A stretch of 64,000 nt of DNA, taken from Galbula dea. Its lineage: Eukaryota > Chordata > Aves > Piciformes > Galbulidae. Both the position numbers and the translations under genes were made by a program. Shown here in pieces: positions 1 to 15,329 of this stretch; the stretch's first letter is position 1; each line of letters opens with the position of its first letter. A model generated the notes under the pieces. It ran no database searches and was not told where the DNA came from. It worked only from the letters and a program-made list of their open reading frames with translations. The stretch spans positions 112,963-176,962 of the forward strand of contig VWZX01008149.1 in assembly GCA_013399015.1 (NCBI GenBank). The letters are read 5' to 3'.

Positions 1-180
1 AAGGGGGAAGTGGGAGGGGGGTCTTGGGTCACCCTTAACTGCATGGGAGCTGAGGAACCCAAGGGGGAAGTGGGAGGGGGGTCTTGGGTCACCCTTAACT
101 GCATGGGAGCTGAGGAACCCGAGGGGGAAGTGGTGGAAGGTGGCAAGGCGTAAGGAGGTCTCTGGGGACCTGGCTCTGTA
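1..180. repeat. 60-bp tandem duplication, cut by window edge
   Basis: Positions 1-60 and 61-120 are identical base for base, and the following bases (from 121) begin a third, diverging copy. The array probably continues upstream of the window. Identity of the two units means a very recent duplication or an assembly artefact. It lies in an intron of ATP6V1B1 or upstream of the visible exons. Confidence 0.9.
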
Positions 181-217
181 TGCTGGCATCATCCTGCCCC
201 CAGGGCTGTGATGCAGT

Positions 218-285
218 TTGGGGTTGGACTAGATGACCTTGAAAGGTCCCTTCCAACCCCAACCGTTCCATGAATCTAAATGACT
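218..285 (+). mobile_element. CR1 3'-end fragment
   Basis: A short stretch reads like the sense 3' tail of avian CR1 (GGTTGGACTAGATGACCTT followed by a CCTTCCAACCC-type end). Only the terminal part is present. No ATP6V1B1 exon is visible in 1-548. Confidence 0.7.
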
Positions 286-548
286 CTGATTCCAGAGGGT
301 CCCATGATTCTATCCCAGGCAGGGTCTCCTGGGACTGCCTGCCTGCCCTAAACAGAGACATGACAACACCCTGTCCCCCAGCACGGGGGAGCAGGAGGTC
401 CCTACAGCCACCTTAGGTGCAAAGTCCTCTCCAGCAGACACCCACCACCAGTTCCTGTGTCCACTCTGGGCCTCCCCAGGCAGTTGGGATGCTCTGTGGC
501 ACCTGTGCCATGGTGTTCTGTAGGGGACCAGCAGCTCTTCCCTTGCAG

Positions 549-4324
<3,776 letters not shown>

Positions 4325-4457
4325 CCCCACCAGCTTTGAGGAGCAACCTTGTGTCCCTCAAACCTCCACAGGTCATCCATAGGTCCCCGTGCTGGGGCTG
4401 GGTTAGCTGCTGGGAGGGTGTAGAGGAGCTGCAGATCATAAAGTGGTGAGGAACCTC

Positions 4458-4463
4458 AATAAA
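4458..4463 (+). terminator. ATP6V1B1: Poly(A) signal of ATP6V1B1
   Basis: A canonical AATAAA lies about 135 bp after the stop codon, giving a short 3' UTR. Confidence 0.8.
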
Positions 4464-4699
4464 CCACTGTGGTCACCAGAACCTCTCCATGGTCTTGTGC
4501 ATCCTACTGTGGTCATTCCCTTCCCACCCATGCTCCTGCCTGGTCTGGTCCCATCCTCCTGCAGACAGGCTTCCCAAGCTGCAGCAGGGTTGCAGGAAGG
4601 TGGCAAAGGTCCTGATGAGATAGTTTCTCCTCCAACCATCTGGTTTTAGATGATGTGGGAGGTCTAAAGGTCATGAGAGGAGTGGAAAAACCTGAGCAT

Positions 4700-5195
4700 A
4701 TTCCTGGGTCAAAACCCCTCACTGCAAGGACATCGAGGTGCTGGAGTGTGTCCAGAGAAGGGCAAGGAAGGTGGGGAAGGGTCTAGAGCACAAGCGTTGT
4801 GAGGAGCAGCTGTGGGAGCTGGGGTTGGTCAGCCTGGAGGAGGCTCAGGGGAGACCTTCTGACTCTCTCCAGCTCCCTGACAGGAGGTTGGAGCCAGGTG
4901 GGGGTTGGTCTCTTTTCCCAAAGAAGAAGTGATAGGACAAGAGGAAACAGCCTCAAGTTGCAGCAGGGAAGGTTTAGGTTGGAGATGAGGAACAATTTCT
5001 TCCCAAAAGGGTTGTGAAGGCCTGGCCCAGGCTGCCCAGGGTGGTGATGGAGTCACCATCCCTGGAGGGGTTTCAAAGCCATGGAGATGTTGTGCTGAGG
5101 GACATGGTTTAGTGGTGCCCTGGCAGTGCTGGTTAATGGTTGGACTCCATGATCTTGAAGGTCTTTTCCAACCCAAATAATTCTGTGATTCTAAA
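4700..5195 (+). mobile_element. CR1 LINE fragment, sense
   Basis: Translation gives the CR1 ORF2 C-terminus (LECVQRRARKVGKGLEHK, with frame breaks), followed by the 3' UTR and the terminal CTTTTCCAACCCAAATAATT end. It lies between the ATP6V1B1 poly(A) site and the start of the shootin-like gene. It is 5' truncated, as most genomic CR1 copies are. Confidence 0.92.
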
Positions 5196-5367
5196 GAAAC
5201 TGAGGGTGAGTTTCAGTTCCCCTTCAAGCCCTGGGGCAGGACCAGCCCTGGCTGCTCATCCTCCATTGTGGTGGTTTCACTTCCCAGCAACGAGGCAAAG
5301 GCAGGGGTGGGGAACAGACACCGCTCTGAGCTCAGGGTGCTGGGTGCCACCAGCCCCAGCCACCACC

Positions 5368-8300
5368 ATGGCCTGGGCTGGGGAAGGCAGTGGGCAGCTG
5401 GCAGGTAAGGTCTCTCCAGGCAGGGTTATGGGCTCAGTGGGCTCACAGATGGTCAGGTATCCTCTCATGCCTCATGGCAGGGTGGCGGGGGTGGCTCTGG
5501 CTGTTCCCTGCGACCATCAGCGTGGCCTCTGGGCCCTGTGGGCTGGGAGGTGGTTTGCAGGAGGTGAAACTAGCCCAGAACTCAGCCTGGAGACAGATTT
5601 TCCTCTCTCAGCTCCATGTCATGGGGAGGTTGATGACTGGCGGGAGGGTATTGAGATGGACAGCTGCCTCACAGGCATGGTGTCCATCTGTCTGTCCATC
5701 CAGGTTGTGGGACATGTCCATCCTGGCTGCCAGCTGCAGTTTAGGGCTTTTGCCAGTGTTTCCATGTTCATACAGCTTCGCCCTGCAAGAGCCAAGTCTA
5801 TGGGGCATAGCCTGAGCCCCACAGCTGGAAAAGAGGTCCTGGCATGGGGGTCCCAGCATGGAGGTCCTAGCATGGGGGTCCTGGTGAAGGGTCCCAGGGT
5901 CTTTGCTCAGCTTCGTGCCTATCCTGTGGGTCCTGCAGGGGTGCAAGGTCTCAGCAGTGGAGAGTAGATGGCAGTTGAGGGCAGACTGAGATTCCAGAGT
6001 GGATTCCTCAACTAGAACAGGTCTGGGATAGGAAGGGTCAATGCAGCAGGGGCTGGGTTCCACTGCAGCCCTTCTGGGAGATGGCCTGGGGGGAGCTGGG
6101 TCAGCACCTACCCCCCAAGCTCCTCATCTTGGAAGGACCCTGTGGATGAAGTAGCTCTCTGGCTGTGACTACTGAGGACCACCAGCCCCACCAGTGACTG
6201 TCCCCCAGGGACATGTCCATGTGCACTGGTCTCACCCCCCCAGACCAGTAATCCCAGTGCCATGGGAGGGAAGTATGGCAGTGCTGGGGACTGCCCAGCC
6301 CCTCATGTCACCCCAGTGTCCCCCCACATCAGTGGGCACCACCTGAGGTCCTGTGGGAGAAGCAAAGGGCTTGGAACATTTCTTGGGGAGCTCTGGTGAC
6401 TTTCTGAGGTGCTTCTGGGTCTCTGCAGCCATCCTGGAGTCGGGAAGCAGCGAGGAAGAGAAGGAGGAAGAGGAGGAAGATGAGGAGGTAGCTCTGGCGC
6501 AGGTGCCACTCACTGGCTCCTTTTTTTGGGTCACTCCTCCCTCCTGCCCATGTACCTCGGGGGTGAGGCAGGGCTGGTGCCCCCATGTCGTCTCTTCCTG
6601 CCATGGCTCTGTAGCAGGGGGCCGGTCACCTAAATGCCATGGGCACAGTGTCCACAGCATCTCTGGCAGTGTCCAAGTAGTTTGTGGAGTCATCAAGACC
6701 TGGCAGAACCATGCCATCCCAAAGCCATGCCAATGTCCTGTCCCTCCCCCCCAGCAGCAGTCTCTCCTTGCCCAGGAGATGCCCGACGTGGAGGAGCGCC
6801 TGGCTGAGCTTGAGCAAGGTGAGCCCCATCCCACCCTGGAGCTATGGCCCTGCCAGGTGGCTTCACCTTCTCACTGGAGTCACCAGTACTGTTGGGCTCA
6901 GTGGGGTGGGCACCAGGGTGACCTGGCTGGGGGCAAGGTGCCAGCTGTGACCCCCCCCCACCCTGCAGCAAGGGCTCAGGGGGCACCTGAATGTCACCTT
7001 GGTCCCTGCCAGCGTCACAGGCACTGCTGGTTGAGCTCTCAGCGCTGGAGACTGAGGTTGAGGTGGAGAGGACCTGCCGGCAGCAAGCCGAGGCCTATGC
7101 AGCCCAGGTGAGGGTGGGCACCTCTCCGGCCACCCACAGCTCCTTGCTTGGGGGGCAAGGGTGCCCGTGCATCCCCCACTTCCCCCCGAGGTGGACCCAG
7201 CAGAACCTGGGAGGGGGTTCTCCATCCCACCTCAGGTGAAGCAGGAGAACAAGCAACTGAAGCAGCTCAGCCTGGCCCCGATGGACCTCCTGGTCCCACC
7301 TGAGGAGATGCCCGCCAAGGAGGTGCCCCCCAGTGAGGACCCCGACCCTGCCCAGCACTATGACCAGCAGCTCCAGGGTGAGCTGGGAGGGGGTTCCCAG
7401 CCCATACCCAGCCAGACATGGTGGAGGCAAAGGCAAAGCCCCGAACTTTGTCCCATCCTGGTGCCCCCAAAGCCCAGTTTGAGTTTGTCCTTGAACCTTG
7501 GTCTAGCTCAACAGCAAGAAAATGATAGTGAAAAAGGTGAAATGAAAGTTCTGTTGCTCACACTTCTCCTTTCCCATCCTGTGTTTCCACACAGACAATT
7601 TTGGCTGAGAAATTGGTAGAAGTGCACACTTGGGTGGGGGAGGATGGACCCCTAGGTGGGTGATGGACCCCTTGGTGGGTGCTGGACCCCTCAGGGGTTG
7701 CCCCACTCCACCCAACCCCCCACATTGAGATGATGCAGTGACTTTGCCCATGGGCTGACCTTGGTGAGTGGTGTCCTCAGGGTTGCTCTTCCACCCCATT
7801 GCCATGTTGATGTCCCTTTGGGTCACCTCCCCACCAGAACCAGCTTCCAACAAGGTCAGTGGTGACCTGGCCAGGACAGGGGTTATGCTGGGAAGGGGGT
7901 TGCTGCAGCCCCGCCAGCCTGGGCCTCAGGGAGGGCTATAGTCCCCTTGCCTGCTCCTCATCCTCCCTTTCACACCCCTCCATCCACTCTTTGCTCCCAG
8001 GTCTGCAGGGCAAGATCTCCTGGCTGCTGGCACAGCAGAAGGACCTCACCATCCAGGTCCAGGAGCTGCAGAGGCAGAACCAGGACCTGCGGGACCAGGT
8101 ACCTCCTGGGATCCTCATTGAGATGGGGCAGGATCCTCCTCCATCCTTCTCCTTCATCCCCATCCCTCCCTGGTTCCTTCTCATCCTTGTAGCTCCTCTA
8201 AGAGCTCAGGAGAAGTTTTAGGGGGCAGACACCCCCCTCTACAGCCCCTTCCCATCTCCCTGCTGTCCCAGAAGGGGTGAGCTGGGCACAGCAGGACCAC

Positions 8301-11300
8301 TCCTGGCTGTATCCAGGGCTGAGCTGGGCATGGCACGACCACCCCTGGCTGTACCCAGGGCTGAGCTGGGGTTTGTCCTGCTGCAGCTGGAGCTGGGGCA
8401 GGAGGAGCTACAGCAGCTGAGGGCAGCCCTAGGCAGCAGCCAGCGGGCACTGAAGTCCTTCAAGAGAGGTGAGTTGGATTGTAGGTCCCCATTGCCACAT
8501 CTCCTTCCCATCTGTGGCCACATCCATGCCTGCAGATGGCAACTCCCCAGTGCCACCAGTGCCATCCCATCTGGTGAAGCCAAAGGCAAAGGTGCGGCAC
8601 TGGGAGCTGGAGCTGGATTGCTGGGAAGTGGCTGTAGCAAGGCCCTTGCAGTGGCCTTGACCCCACCTGAGACCTCCCAAGCCCCTGCTGTCCCCGGCAG
8701 TGTCCCAGATTGTCACCCAGGATTACTGTGAGGCTATGCAGCAGCTGGAGCTGGAGCAGGACCTGCGGCTGCACGCTGAAGCCTTCGCCCACGAGGTGTG
8801 GCTGGGTCCTGGGGCATCCTGCCCATGGGTGCTGGGGTGGGGGGACAGGCATCCACAGGGGTGGGAGAGCTCTAGGTGCTCTGCAGTGCCAGGAGTCAAA
8901 TCCTCCAGTCCAAATGGAGATTGGTGGCAAGTGGTGATATCAGTGGTCTGTGCTGGGACCAGTGCTGCTCAGTATCTTCATCAATGTCATTGTGAGAATG
9001 AGTGACCCTCAGCAGATGGCACCAAGCTGAGTGGTGCATCTGACACAACTGAGGGACAGGAGCCATCCAGAGGAACCTGCACAGGCTAGAGAAGTGGGTC
9101 CATATGGACCTCTTGACTTCAACAAGGCCAAGTGCAAGGTTCTGCACACTGGTCAGGGCAACCCCCAGTATCAATGCAGTCTGGGGATGAAGAGCAGCTC
9201 TGGTGGGTGCAAAGCTGGAGATGAAGCAGCAGTGTGACCTCACAGCCCAGAAGACAACCCTGTCCTGGGCTGCAACCCCAGCAGCATGGCCAGCAGGGCA
9301 GGGAGGGTGGGAGATGTCCCATCCCTGAAACCATTCCAGAACAGCTTGTCTGGGGCTCTGAGCAACCTGATCTAGTTGTAATGTCCCTGCTGACTGCAGG
9401 GGGTTGGACTGGGTGACCTCTAAAGGTCCTTTGCCACCCCAACCAGTCAATGGTTCTATGATTCTCAACCCACCTCTGCCTTTCCCTGGATCCCAAGATG
9501 AGGATGCTCCCAGGCACTCGCTGTGCTCCCCTGGGATGAGGTTGGATGGGATTTGCTCCCAGCCTCCCCAGAAGGGGTTTCCTTTCACTGGGGTGATCCT
9601 GGGGGCTTGGTCCCTCCCTGACCCCCATCCCAATGGGCAGATGCTGGTGCAGAAGAAGGAGGCCAACAGGCAGAGCAGGATCCTGCTGCAGAGCACAGGA
9701 CCCAGCACCCAGCTGCTGGCAGCTCTGCAGGAGGTAGGACACTTGACCCGGGCACTGGAGGAGGCCAAGCAGGAGCAGCAGCAGCAGGTGAGGATCTGTC
9801 CCCAAGGTGGGTGACATGCTGAGGGAGACCAGGGCTAGGTCACCTTATGGCTTTGGCTTTGATGGTGGCTTCCCTTGGGTAAAATCAGGATCAGAGCTTT
9901 CCATCACCCTCCCCATGCCCATCAAGCCTTGAGAGATGGTTTTCCATGAATTCCCACTCTCACGTTTTGGAGAGGGTCCCACATGGTGGGAACCCCTGCA
10001 CTGGGCTGGCATCCCCCAAGCCCAATGGACTACCAAGAATTGCCCCAAAACTCATTTGAAGACTCTTGCAAGTGGACTATTTGTGGAGCAGTGGAACACC
10101 CACATCCCTGGCAGGGGTGGCACAGGAGGTCCCCAGTTCCTAGGGTGCACCCAGCTCCCCCCTGTCTCCCCAACTCCCCCAGGTGAAGGAGCTGGAGAGG
10201 CAGCTGGGAATGCGCCCGCAGCCAGAGGAGCTGGATTTGGCCCAAGCTGCTCTGGCTGCAGTAGAGGCTGAGAAGCTCCAGCTGAAGGAGGAGCTGCAGG
10301 AGGCTGAGAGGAGACTGGTGGGGCTGGAGGAGGAAAGTGAGTTCCTTTACCCCTGCCTATGGCTGAGGTGGGCTCAAGGTCCTGAGGCCACCAGCCCCAA
10401 CCATACCTTGTTGCAGTGAGGTTGCTCCAGGAGAAGCTGGCCCAGAAGCCACCACCACAGAGCCAGACTCCCGAGCTGGCTGTGCCCATGCCACCACCAC
10501 CACCGCCTCTGCCACCCCCCACTGTCCCCAGCGAGTGAGTGACCCTGGCGAGGGCTGCACCCATGGGTGCAGCTTGTCTGGGCTCTGACTCCACCATCTC
10601 CCTTCCAGCCCATTCATGGCCATCAGGAAGAGGAAGGGAGCAAACCAGCAGCATGGTGAGTCCTCCCCACCCTGCCCCACTGCAGCCCAGGGGGGTCCTG
10701 GTGCCATGGGAGGTCCTCTAGAAGTGCCATGGGCATGGAAGAGTCCTTAGCATGGGCACCTCCAGCACAGTTTACCAATGCCTTACTGGCTCTGGCACCT
10801 CCCATCCATCCAAGTGTTGGTCCAAGGTCCCATGGTTGAGTGAGGGGCACCCTAACAGCTTCCTGCCCTCCAAAGGAGGGTGCTCAGGGTCCCAGCACCT
10901 TGCCCAGCATGGGTGGGACATGAACCCCTGGCAGGGTAGTGCCCTACTCTGGGCCATGAGGGAAGGGACCTTGGAGGGAGGTGGAGGAGTTGAGAGCCCT
11001 GTGATGAGTATGTGGGGTCTCAGGATGGCACTCTCCACCCAGCCAAGCCAGAAGCTGAGGATGCTAAAGCTCGAGCAGTGCAGGAGATGATGGAACGGAT
11101 CAAGAATGGGGTGGTCCTGAGGCCCACCAAGCAGCAGGTGCCCATGGGCCAGGTAGGCAGAGACCTGAGCTCCCCCCACCCCAGGGAGGAATGTCCTTGA
11201 GAACTCCCCAGGATCTGGGTGGGTTTGGGGGACCCTTGGAAGCCCCAGGGCTGGCAGGATGTGACCACATCACCTCCCTCCTGCCCCTCCTGCAGGCTCT

Positions 11301-12094
11301 GGGGGCTGGCAAGAGGAGCAGCACAGCGCTGGAGCTGCAGAACATCTTGGTGGGCATTGCTGTGCCAAGGCAGGGTGACACATGGGGACATGCCTGGGTC
11401 TTGGTTGACCATGGTGAGGCTGTCCTGGATGTCCGGTCCTAGCTGTCCTGGCTGGCTCTGGGGGAGGTCCTGGTGGGTTTTGGGGTCTCCTGGCTGGTCC
11501 TGGATGTCCTGTTTGGCTCTAGAGGTGTCCCAGCACCTGGCTGTGACCCCTCAGCATCTGTGGTGTCACCCAGGGTGTCATGAGGAGGTCAAGCAAGAGG
11601 TCAAGCAGGAGGCAGAGCAGCCTGAAGGGTAGGGACAAGCAGCTGGAGTCCATCCTGCAGCAACGGCGGCAGAAGGTCGATGCCTCCTCCTCCTCCTCAC
11701 TGCCTACCCACTCACCTGTCCCTGGAGCCTTGCAGCAGGACCATGAGGGTGCTGCAGGAAACCCAGCCACTGGTATGGAGTGAGGCTTGGTGGGGAGGGG
11801 ACTGGGGCTGGGTGACCTCCCTGGAGCAAGAACGTGTCCCAGAGGTGTCCCCTCACTGCCCCACCACCAACCCAACTGATACCAAGCTGCTGGGTGCTGC
11901 CATGGGTGCCCATGGGCTCTGCTCTTGCTCTCACCTCACATCTCTTCTCCATCTGTCTCTCCCCAGGGGACAAGGACTTCAGCACAGCTCCAGGGCTTGG
12001 GGACAATGTCCCCTTCAGAGCCCGGGCAGCCGGGGGCCTCCCCAGGACCCGTCCCCTCCCCCGTCTGTCTGGGGGCAAGGGAGAGCTGGGGTAG
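5368..12094 (+). CDS. Shootin-1-like protein (SHTN1 paralogue), 16 exons
   Basis: Exons: 5368-5404, 6429-6502, 6755-6818, 7013-7107, 7236-7377, 8001-8098, 8387-8468, 8701-8795, 9641-9787, 10183-10336, 10417-10534, 10609-10655, 11043-11152, 11296-11349, 11574-11772 and 11967-12094. All phases agree and give about 547 residues. The start has a strong CCACCACCATGG context; exon 2 could instead end at 6487 in the same phase. The product is acidic near residues 18-32, then coiled coil from about 38 to 340. Shootin-1 hallmarks appear in order: VERTCRQQAEA (near 75), LELEQDLRLHAEAFAHE (exon 8), RQSRILLQS (exon 9), MPPPPPPLPPP (near 354-364), IRKRK (near 375), VQEMMERIKNGVVLRP (near 398) and a basic LESILQQRRQK segment (exon 15). 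Shootin-1 links actin flow to L1-type adhesion molecules in axons; transferring that role to this paralogue is inference. The N-terminus is about 30 residues shorter than SHTN1 before the first shared block. Reading through at 11773 gives an alternative stop after three codons. Confidence 0.88.
5838..5895 (+). repeat. Short 14-15 bp tandem repeat in intron 1 of the shootin-like gene
   Basis: Four degenerate copies of a GTCCTGGCATGGGG-like unit. The rest of intron 1 (5405-6428) shows no coding exon I can support; I searched it for the missing N-terminal coiled-coil segment and found none. Confidence 0.7.
8935..9468 (+). mobile_element. CR1 LINE fragment, sense, in an intron of the shootin-like gene
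   Basis: It reads from the end of the reverse transcriptase region (GTGCTGCTCAGTATCTTCAT) through the FNKAKCKVLHTGQGNPQ-type motif to the GGTTGGACTGGGTGACCTC tail. An internal part of the ORF is deleted. It lies between exons 8701-8795 and 9641-9787, in the orientation of the gene. Confidence 0.9.
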
Positions 12095-12256
12095 AGATGG
12101 GTGCCCACCACTCTGCCCCTCACCAGTGCCACCAGAGCCACAGCAGGACAGGGAGGGGACACCTAGCTGGTGCCCACCACCCTGCCCCTTACCAGTGCCA
12201 CAGCAGGACAAGGAGGGGACACCCAGCTGTCACCCTCATTTGCCAGTAGCACTTTA

Positions 12257-12262
12257 ATTAAA
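12257..12262 (+). terminator. Candidate poly(A) signal (ATTAAA) of the shootin-like gene
   Basis: The common variant hexamer ATTAAA lies about 165 bp after the TAG stop. Just upstream (12110-12240) is a two-copy repeat of a CAGTGCCACAGCAGGACA-type unit within the presumed 3' UTR. Confidence 0.6.
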
Positions 12263-12667
12263 GCCAGGTGGCATCAGGGCTTTGTTGTCACCTGAGAGAC
12301 ATTTGTGGGGCAAGGGGGTGGCAGTGGGATGGGAATGGAGCTGCTGCAAACTGGTCCTGGCAAGACATCCACTGAGGTACTCAGCAGGTAGGGCAGGGAT
12401 GAGCAGAACTTGGAGATACTTGTGTCCATCTTACCTTCAGAACCTGAAGTCTCCACATTTAGGGAGGCAAATGTCACCCAGAGTCCACAACAAAGAGACC
12501 TGGGGCTGGGACCAAAAGTCTACAGCTGGGGCTGACCATGGTGAACCTCCTCTGCCCCTGGCATGGGGAGAGAGACACCCAAACCTGCTCCTGGTGAAGG
12601 CAAAACCCCAGGCCCCTGAAGGGCTCAGGCTTGGAGGCCACTGTGCTGCTGCAGCCCCCCAGAAGCC

Positions 12668-13380
12668 TTTAGGTTAGAAGAGACCTCTGTGACCACTGAG
12701 CCCAACTGCTAACCAGCACTGCCAGGGCACCACTAACCCATGGCCCTCAGCACCACAGCTCCAGGGCTTTTCAGCCTCTCCAGGGATGGTGACTCCACCG
12801 CTGCCCTGGGCAGCCTGGGACAGGCCTTCACAACCCTTTTGGGGAACAAATTGTTCCTCATGGCCAGCCTGAACTTCTCCTGGTGCAACCTGAGGCTGTT
12901 TCCTCTTCTATCACTTGTTCCTTGGGAGGAGACCAACCCCCATCTGGCTCCAGCCTCCTCTCAGGGAACTGGAGAGAGCAAGAAGGTCTCCCCTGAGCCT
13001 CCTCTTCTCCAGACTAACCAACCCCAGTTCCCTCAGCTGCTCCTCACAACACTTGTGCTCTAGACCCTTCCCCACCTTCACTGCCCTTCTCTGGACACAC
13101 CTCAGCACCTCAGTGTCCTTCTTGCAGTGAGGAGCCCAAAACTGACCCCAGGATTTGAGGTGTGGCCTCCCCAGTGCCCAGCCCAGGAGGACAATCCCTG
13201 CCCTAGCCCTGCTGCCACCCTAGTGCTGATCCAAGCCAGGATGCTCTTGGCCACCTGGGCACTCTGCTGCCTCATCTTCAGCTGCTGCTTACCAACACCT
13301 CCAGGTCTTGCTGAACCTCATCCCATTTGCCTCATTCCATCAATCCAGGCTGGCCAGATCCCTGGAGGACAGGCAGGATG
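12668..13380 (-). mobile_element. CR1 LINE fragment, antisense
   Basis: On the minus strand it encodes MLRCVQRRAVKVGKGLEHKC and further CR1 ORF2 C-terminal sequence, ending at the low-coordinate side with the CR1 3' end. It lies in the intergenic stretch after the shootin-like gene. Positions 13381-14080 beyond it show no gene; they hold AT-richer unique sequence. Confidence 0.92.
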
Positions 13381-14079
13381 AGAGCAGGACCCTTCCTTTC
13401 TCTTCTAAATGCTTGACCCAGTTGTGATCAGAGCAGTCAGGACTGTGCCATCTCCCTTCCTTGCTCCATCTCCTTCCTGGAGCTCATTATTCTCCCTGTT
13501 AAATGGCAGCATTAGTTGCTCTCTGGATTTCTGCTCCTTCCCCTTCCAGCCAATGATCTCATGATGCCTCTTTGCACTCATTAAAGTGCTGTCTGGGAGC
13601 AGAGCAAACAGCCCAAAGGAATAAGGACATGCCAGCAAACCTGCTTCAGGGGCACCAGAGAAAGGGCAAGATGCTTCCTACACACTCAAGGAGGGGACAG
13701 CTCCCTTCCCAGGATGTCCCCAAGGAGAGGACAGGTCACTGCATTGCCACACTTCACCCCTCAGCCTTGTTATTTTCTAACTACATTTCCTTTCTCCTGC
13801 TCCAACTTGAACTGAAATATTTAAGGCAAGGAGCTCCTGGTTCTCATTACAGAGCTTTCCTCACCCTGCCCTCAGATCTCCAGGCACCTGAGGGCTGCCA
13901 TGTGGAAAGCAGGCAAGGGAAGGCTGCTGGGGAGCTGCAGGAGCTTGGCAGGCTGTAAGGTGAATGCCAGAACTGAGCAGATCCTCTCAGGAACACAGCA
14001 CTGAGACCAGCTCCACCAGTCCAGAAAGAGCAGAGAACCAGGCTGCTCCCCTGCTCCTCCTTCCCCCTGGCCAAAAAAG

Positions 14080-15000
14080 TCTCCACATCCAGCTTCTGGG
14101 GTGATTCTCAGCAGAATTCCCAGCAGCAGTGACCCAAATCCAGCTTTTGGGGTGACTTCCATCAGAATGCCTATCAGAAGTGACCCAAATCCAGCTCTTT
14201 GGGTTTCAGAATAGTCCTAGTCTCACCTGGCTCTGGGAAGCAATCAGAATTCCCAGCAGCAGTGACCCAAATCCAGCTTCTGTGATGATTCCCATCAGAA
14301 TTCCCAGCAGAAGGGATCCAAATCCAGCTTTTGGGGGATCAGAATGGACCCAGCATCAACTGGTGAGCCATCAGAAGGGACCCAAATCTAGCTTTTGGGA
14401 CAATTCCCATCTGAACTCCCCTTGGAAGGGACCCAAATGTAGCTTTTGTGGGATCAGAATGAACCCAGCATCACCTGGCTCTGGTGAGCCATCAAGATTC
14501 CCAGCAGAAGGCACCCAAATCCAGCTTTTAGGATGACTCCCACCAGAATTCCTATCAGGAGTGACCCACATCCAGCTTTTTGGGAGCAACTCCCATCAGA
14601 AGGGACCCAAATCCAGCTTTTGGGGTGACTCCCAACAGAATGCCTATCAGAAGTGACCCAAATCCAGCTTTTTAGGAGCAACTCCCATCAGAAGGGACCC
14701 ACATGCAGCTCTTTGGGAGCAACTCCCCTCAGAAGGGACCCAAATCCAGCTTTTTGGGAGCAACTCCCATCAGAAAGGACCCAAATCCAGCTTTTTGGAG
14801 TGATTCCCACCAGATCTCCCATCAGAAGGGACCCACACCCAGCTTTTTGGAAGCAACCCCCATCAGATCTCCCCACAGAAGGGACCCACACCCAGCTCTT
14901 TGGGAGCAACTCCCAACAGATGGGACTCAAATCCAGCTTTTTAGAGCAGTTCCCACCCGAGCTCCCCTCAGAAGGGACCCAAATGCAGCTTCCCTGGGCT
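14080..15000 (+). repeat. Minisatellite with ACCCAAATCCAGCTTTT core
   Basis: About twenty copies of a unit built from ATCAGAAGGGACCCAAAT and CCAGCTTTTTGGGAGCAACT, with spacing near 51 bp in the proximal half and near 41 bp distally. Units keep their frame, so ORFs of up to 302 codons arise; their composition is repetitive and I do not regard them as genes. Confidence 0.93.
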
Positions 15001-15329
15001 GGGGCTGGCCCCAGCCTCACCTGGCCCTGCCTCTCCCCAGGGAGGAGCCTGCCCTTTCCCAGCACCCGCCGCTCTCGAGTGCATTCCTCTCCCCTGATTA
15101 CCCTCTCCAAACAGCCATGAAAATCAATGGCAGGCTCTGTTCCCGGGGGGTGGCCGAGCCGGGGCTGAGCAGAGCTGCCAGGGAGGTGGGGACACCTCGG
15201 GATCGACATGCAGGACTCTGGAGTGCTTCCAAGTGGGAATTCACTCCTCAGGCCAGAGCTTCCTGCAAGCCTTCTGCAGGTGGCCTTGGGAGCAGCCTTG
15301 CCTCAGGCCTGTGGATAAGGAGAGATTTT

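Noticed and set aside
4700..5195. Apparent small protein genes with an ECVQRRA motif (here and at about ten other sites)
   Set aside because: These are CR1 ORF2 C-terminal fragments, not host genes.
5140..5967. 275-codon frame across the start of the shootin-like gene
   Set aside because: Starts in a CR1 tail and runs through exon 1 and intron 1; the spliced shootin-like reading explains the exon. Translation resembles no protein.
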